A stretch of DNA of 18,258 nt from Chloroflexota bacterium (GTDB lineage Bacteria; Chloroflexota; Dehalococcoidia; Lucifugimonadales; JADFKI01), in contig JADFKI010000036.1 of the NCBI GenBank assembly GCA_022565015.1, forward strand, positions 1 through 18,258. The letters are read 5' to 3'. Position numbers and translations under genes: made by a program. Positions 15,029-18,258 of the stretch are shown here, in pieces (the first letter of the stretch is position 1; every line of letters starts with the position of its first letter). A model generated the notes under the pieces. The model was not told the origin of the DNA. It did no database searches and saw only the letters and a list, made by a program, of their open reading frames with translations.

Positions 15029-16266
15029 GACGAACCCCCGTTTTTCCAGGCCTTCAGCGCCATCTCGAAATCTTCGTAGTTCGGACTCGTTTTCACGGGG
15101 TTGATAAGGCCTTCAACGGCCTCTTGCGTCTTTAGGCCGTTGCCGGTGATGTAGGCCACGGTCACGTCATCGGGCCTGATTGTGCCCCTCTTGGCCAGCA
15201 TTCGAAGCGCCGAGATCACAACGCCGCCGGCGGTCTCGGTGAAAATACCTTCGGTCTCGGCCAGAAGCTGAATGCACTCCACAATTTCATCCTCAGGCGC
15301 CCTGACCGCGCTTCCGCCGGAGGCCTCAATGGCCTTAATTGCGAAGAAGCCGTCCGCCGGATTTCCAATCGCCAGCGACTTCGCGATGGTGTCGGGAATC
15401 ACGGGGCGCACGTGGGGCGTATTTTGCTCGTACGCCTCCACGATGGGCGAGCACCCCTGGGCCTGGGCTATGTGCATTTTAGTGGCGTGCCCGTCTATGA
15501 GGCCGAGGTCCGCGAACTCGTTAAATCCCTTCCAGAGCTTCGTAAACAGCGAGCCCGATGCACCGGGCACGACGCAGACGTCGGGCGCCCTCCAACCGAG
15601 CTGCTCAGCGACTTCGTAAGCGAGCGTCTTGCTGCCCTCCGAGTAGAAGGGACGCATGTTGATGTTGACGAAAGCCCAGCGGTGATTGTCCGCCAGCTCG
15701 CTGCAGAGCCTGTTGACCTGATCGTACGTGCCGTCGACGGCCACCAGTGTCGCGCCGTAAATCCCAGCGCCGATGATCTTGCCTCGTTCCAGGTCTGAGG
15801 GGAAGAACACCATCGTATTCATGCCGGCCTTGGCGCCGTGGGCGGAAACTGATCCCGCCAGGTTTCCCGTGGACGCGCACGCCAACGTCTCGAACTCGAA
15901 TTCCAGGGCCTTGGCGGAAGCCACGGACACGACCCTGTCTTTGAACGAGAACGTGGGATTGACGCTGTCATTCTTTACGTACAGATTGTTGAGTCCCATG
16001 GACCGGCCAAGGTTCTTGGCGTGAATCAGCGGCGTAAACCCGGTGCCCATATCCAGTGCCATCTCAGCATCGACCGGCAGAAGGTCCGCGTAGCGCCACA
16101 TGGTGAGCGGTCCCTTTGCGATACTCTCTCTGCTGATGCTCCGAGCGATCGCATCATAGTCGTAGACGACTTCAAGGGGCCCGAAGCAGAAGTCGCAAAC
16201 GTTCTGCGGCTCGATAGGGTATTCGTTGCCGCATTCGCGACATCGAAGGCACTTGACAAAGGCCAA
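15025..16266 (-). CDS. thrC: Threonine synthase (PLP fold type II, zinc-ribbon form)
   Basis: It converts O-phosphohomoserine to threonine and phosphate, using pyridoxal phosphate. From the TTG at 16266 it has 413 residues. The N-terminus is a zinc ribbon with C9, C12, C24 and C27 (CRECG and CDFC). The PLP lysine is K109 in NPTFSFKDR. The phosphate loop reads ACASTGNLAGS, and a C-terminal glycine-rich strand (FTETAGGVV) completes the fold. I chose TTG because GGAGG (16275-16279) lies 8 bases before it and the protein then begins right at the zinc ribbon. An ATG at 16329 would add 21 residues with no ribosome site or family look. The four-base overlap with the NIL gene and the nearby CysO-like gene raise the chance of a role in sulfur transfer, but the sequence itself reads as ThrC. 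Confidence 0.93.
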   Translation of the reverse strand: MAFVKCLRCRECGNEYPIEPQNVCDFCFGPLEVVYDYDAIARSISRESIAKGPLTMWRYADLLPVDAEMALDMGTGFTPLIHAKNLGRSMGLNNLYVKNDSVNPTFSFKDRVVSVASAKALEFEFETLACASTGNLAGSVSAHGAKAGMNTMVFFPSDLERGKIIGAGIYGATLVAVDGTYDQVNRLCSELADNHRWAFVNINMRPFYSEGSKTLAYEVAEQLGWRAPDVCVVPGASGSLFTKLWKGFNEFADLGLIDGHATKMHIAQAQGCSPIVEAYEQNTPHVRPVIPDTIAKSLAIGNPADGFFAIKAIEASGGSAVRAPEDEIVECIQLLAETEGIFTETAGGVVISALRMLAKRGTIRPDDVTVAYITGNGLKTQEAVEGLINPVKTSPNYEDFEMALKAWKNGGSS

Positions 16267-16348
16267 TGGAAAGCCCTCCAGAATCTTTAGCCGAAAGCCG
16301 CTCGATAATAGTTGCCTGCCCCAGTCCATAGGGCTTCACAGCAAGGGA

Positions 16349-16378
16349 ATGGTAGCAATTCCGGCGCCGCGTTGTCAA
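16349..16378 (-). promoter_or_regulatory. Promoter candidate for the thrC cluster
   Basis: The minus strand has a perfect -35 TTGACA (16373-16378), an 18-base spacer and TACCAT (16349-16354). Transcription would begin near 16342 and leave a leader of about 75 bases before the TTG start, but only about 13 before the ATG at 16329, which also favours the TTG. Confidence 0.6.
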
Positions 16379-16444
16379 GGAAACGACCTTATACAGGCGC
16401 CCGCGGCCAGGTGCCGCCATGACAGGTTTCGCGTTCAAGCGAAC

Positions 16445-16474
16445 TTGCCCGCCACGCCATATCGCCGATATACT
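16445..16474 (+). promoter_or_regulatory. Promoter candidate for the LON-domain gene
   Basis: TTGCCC (16445-16450), an 18-base spacer and TATACT (16469-16474) lie about 40 bases before the ATG at 16514. A second possible -10, TTATAC, overlaps just downstream. This promoter is divergent from the thrC promoter, about 70 bases away. Confidence 0.5.
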
Positions 16475-16513
16475 TTATACCTCATACGTCTTAGAATTTC
16501 AGAAGGGCGGCTT

Positions 16514-17164
16514 ATGGCCGGTGAAGAACGCAACCTACCCCTATTTCCGTTAAATATGGTGTTGTTCCCCAACGCATCGCTGCCGCTTCAGATATTCGAG
16601 GAACGCTACAAGCAGATGCTGGAGGACTGCCTGCAGGCGGACTCTCGATTCGGCGTCATCCTTATCAAGGCCGGGGCCGAGGTTGGCGAGCCGGCGATCC
16701 CATACTCCATAGGCACCATGGCGCATATCATACAGGTGCACGAAGCCCGCGGCGGCAGGCGTTTCATATCGGCAATGGGCGAGCGCCGCTTTCGGATCAA
16801 GGAGATCACACAGTACAGGCCCTACATTTCGGCGCAGGTCGAGGTCATCGAGGATGAGGGAGACGAATGGCTACCCCACTCCGAGATGGACTCCATTCGT
16901 AGAGCCGTGACGCAATACGTTCAGCTGGTCATAGGACTCAAGGGAGGCTGGACCAATGATCCCGTACTGGCCGAGGACCCGGTGACGCTTTCATATTACA
17001 TAGCGGGCCTCATGGAGATCCGCCTCCCAGAAAAGCAGACGCTGCTCGAGGAGTCTTCGACCTCCAGAAGGCTTGAGGCTGAGCTGGACCTCCTGAGAAG
17101 GGAATTGGAGCCCCTCAAAAAACGGGTATCCAATGAGCTCCGTAAGAGGTTCAGCCGCCACTGA
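16514..17164 (+). CDS. Stand-alone LON substrate-binding-domain protein
   Basis: A 216-residue protein made of the N-terminal domain of Lon protease with no ATPase or protease part. Signature stretches are LPLFPLNMVLFPNASLPLQI, FEERYKQM, FGVILIK, GTMAHIIQV and RRFRIKEI. The C-terminal third is helical and ends in a charged coiled-coil-like stretch (LEAELDLLRRELEPLKKRV). Such proteins are widespread in bacteria and their function is mostly unknown; the domain binds substrates in full Lon. The frame is open back to 16226, but AGAAGGG at 16501-16507 places a ribosome site 6 bases before the ATG at 16514, and the homologous part starts there. A promoter-like pair sits just upstream. Its last 14 bases overlap the convergent binding-protein gene. 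Confidence 0.9.
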   Translation: MAGEERNLPLFPLNMVLFPNASLPLQIFEERYKQMLEDCLQADSRFGVILIKAGAEVGEPAIPYSIGTMAHIIQVHEARGGRRFISAMGERRFRIKEITQYRPYISAQVEVIEDEGDEWLPHSEMDSIRRAVTQYVQLVIGLKGGWTNDPVLAEDPVTLSYYIAGLMEIRLPEKQTLLEESSTSRRLEAELDLLRRELEPLKKRVSNELRKRFSRH

Positions 17165-18104
17165 TCTTTTCGGATATTTGGCTGGGCCAGGTGTCCAGGC
17201 GTTTGACGTACTCCGAGGGCAGCCCTTCGCCGAATAGGTCTGGATGCACCATCTTCCCCAGCACCTCCAGGCTGTCCACGAGCCTCGGGCCACTTCGGCT
17301 GAACAGGCTGCCGGCATCCGTGAGGTAAACCCGGCGGTCTTGGACGGCTGCCAGCGACCGCCATTCGTCCAGGCCCGGCATCCTTCCCAGCTCTAGCTCC
17401 GCCCTCTCCACGTCGAATCCGCACGGCATGAGAATCAGGATGTCCGGGTCGGCCGCCCTGAGGTCGTCGAAATCTATTCGTCGTGAGGGCTCGCCGGGCT
17501 TTGCCAGGGCATCGCGCCCACCGGCGATCTCGACCATCTCGGGCACCCAGTGGCCGGCGACGATCAACGGGTCCAGCCATTCGATGCAGGCCACGGACGG
17601 ACGCGCCGCGGCACCGGAGGCGCAGGCTCGAACGCCGTCTATCCTTTCCCGCAGGCCGCGAACAACACTCTCCGCCATTTGCGAAGCGCCGGCGAATTCG
17701 CCGACCGTCGTGATGTTGCCCAGCACGTCCTCCATGCTGCCGGGGTCCAGCGACACTACCCGTGGAGGCTTGTCGAGCTGCACGACGGCCCGCTCTACGT
17801 CCTCGTATGAGACCGCGCAGACCTCACACAGCTCCTGCGTGATGACAAGGTCTGGCTCGGCCTGGCGCAGTACCTGCTCGTCCACCTCATAGATCCGCTC
17901 GCCCCTGCGGGCCATCTCCGAGACCAGGTTGTCGATCTCCTGACCCGTCATGTCGGTGTGATCGAACTTGCTGCGGACCACCTTGGGCTTGGACAGAGCC
18001 TCGGCGGGATAATCGCATTCGTGGCTCACGGCGGCAAGGGAGTCGCCCAACCCAAGGGCATAGACGATCTCCGTGGCGCTGGGAAGAAAGGAGCAGATTC
18101 GCAT
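17151..18104 (-). CDS. Cobalamin/iron-type periplasmic-binding-fold protein
   Basis: This 317-residue protein has the BtuF/FecB-like helical-backbone binding fold. It opens RICSFLPSATEIVYALGLGD, with the SATE turn of BtuF-type proteins. Next come VSHECDYP, a lobe ending in VITQELCEVC, then PRVVSLDPGSMEDVLGNI. A second lobe has ACIEWLDPLIVAGHWVPE and PDILILMPCGFD. The family is usually annotated as cobalamin-binding. No signal peptide or lipobox is visible, and no BtuC or BtuD partners are in the window, so a transport role is not shown. A GTG at 18113 would add three residues but lies one base from the AGGAGG ribosome site (18115-18120). The ATG at 18104, 10 bases away, is preferred. It is convergent with, and overlaps, the LON-domain gene. 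Confidence 0.86.
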   Translation of the reverse strand: MRICSFLPSATEIVYALGLGDSLAAVSHECDYPAEALSKPKVVRSKFDHTDMTGQEIDNLVSEMARRGERIYEVDEQVLRQAEPDLVITQELCEVCAVSYEDVERAVVQLDKPPRVVSLDPGSMEDVLGNITTVGEFAGASQMAESVVRGLRERIDGVRACASGAAARPSVACIEWLDPLIVAGHWVPEMVEIAGGRDALAKPGEPSRRIDFDDLRAADPDILILMPCGFDVERAELELGRMPGLDEWRSLAAVQDRRVYLTDAGSLFSRSGPRLVDSLEVLGKMVHPDLFGEGLPSEYVKRLDTWPSQISEKISGG

Positions 18105-18144
18105 ATGGGCCACGCCTCCTTTTCGGGAGCAGTCTCAGGCTGGA

Positions 18145-18173
18145 ATCTTAATACAGAGGTAACCCGTGTTCAA
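18145..18173 (-). promoter_or_regulatory. Promoter candidate for the binding-protein gene
   Basis: The minus strand has TTGAAC (18168-18173), a 17-base spacer and TAAGAT (18145-18150), each 4 of 6 to consensus. It sits between the hairpin at 18181-18209 and the gene start, as expected if an upstream transcript ends and a new one begins. Confidence 0.5.
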
Positions 18174-18180
18174 GGAGCAA

Positions 18181-18209
18181 GAAGGCCGCCGGAGCTACCG
18201 ACGGCCTTC
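18181..18209 (-). terminator. Hairpin, probable terminator of a gene to the right
   Basis: GAAGGCCG (18181-18188) pairs with CGGCCTTC (18202-18209). After one mismatch, CGG and CCG extend the stem over an AGCTA loop. Read on the minus strand, the stem is followed by TTGCTCCTTG, which is only partly T-rich, so termination is likely but not certain. Confidence 0.5.
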
Positions 18210-18223
18210 CCTGAGAAACCCAC

Positions 18224-18258
18224 TCAGTATTCAGCTGCACGGCGTTCACCCCGCCCAT
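18224..18258 (-). CDS. Possible last codons of a minus-strand gene cut by the window
   Basis: One minus-strand frame is open from the right edge and stops at TGA (18224-18226), giving an ending of GRGERRAAEY. The stop lies 14 bases before the hairpin at 18181-18209, a natural gene-end layout. With ten residues no family can be named, and an open frame this short can arise by chance. Confidence 0.25.
   Translation of the reverse strand, partial: GRGERRAAEY

Noticed and set aside
16226..16513. 96-residue N-terminal extension of the LON-domain frame
   Set aside because: It overlaps the start and promoter of thrC, lacks homology-like features, and a good ribosome site supports the ATG at 16514.

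Overview
The window looks like a chromosomal segment from a Chloroflexota bacterium, probably from the Dehalococcoidia/SAR202 part of the phylum. This is inferred from gene content: a single-chain AccD-AccA carboxyltransferase, an AroK-AroB fusion, RNase J next to FtsK, a CysO-like carrier beside threonine synthase, and a moderately high GC content. In short stretches counted by hand, GC is about 60% in the core genes. No rRNA, tRNA, CRISPR array, transposase or phage gene was found.

Layout. Positions 1-1986 (+) hold the 3' end of a metallo-beta-lactamase-fold gene and a Tat-exported multicopper oxidase. The oxidase is visibly more AT-rich (about 48% GC in a hand-counted stretch). Positions 1987-2360 carry no convincing gene. 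They hold a possible terminator and three short dispersed-repeat copies, and they separate this accessory piece from the core genes. Positions 2361-8744 (-) read rnj, ftsK, accDA: RNA processing, chromosome translocation and the carboxyltransferase of fatty-acid synthesis. Positions 8856-9464 (-) encode a family 4 iron-sulfur uracil-DNA glycosylase with a C-terminal clamp-binding motif.

Positions 9667-14293 (+) form a likely operon, aroE, aroKB, a TauE/SafE membrane exporter and tgt. It is divergent from the glycosylase and closed by a strong hairpin terminator. It supplies three shikimate-pathway activities (dehydroquinate synthase, shikimate dehydrogenase, shikimate kinase) plus tRNA queuosine modification. 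Positions 14361-16266 (-) form a compact thrC, NIL-domain, CysO/MoaD-like cluster. This is the most intriguing part of the window, because CysO-type carriers deliver sulfide to PLP enzymes and the PLP enzyme here is a threonine synthase homologue. Positions 16514-17164 (+) encode a stand-alone LON substrate-binding-domain protein. Its end overlaps the end of a convergent cobalamin/iron-type binding-protein gene (17151-18104, -). The right edge has a hairpin and perhaps the last codons of another minus-strand gene.

Most genes are ordinary and well supported. The places worth a second look are the CysO-like protein with two residues after its diglycine, its ThrC/NIL partners, the oxidase with its repeat-bearing flank, the accDA leader with two mutually exclusive hairpins, and the clamp motif on the glycosylase. 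No wholly new system was demonstrated.
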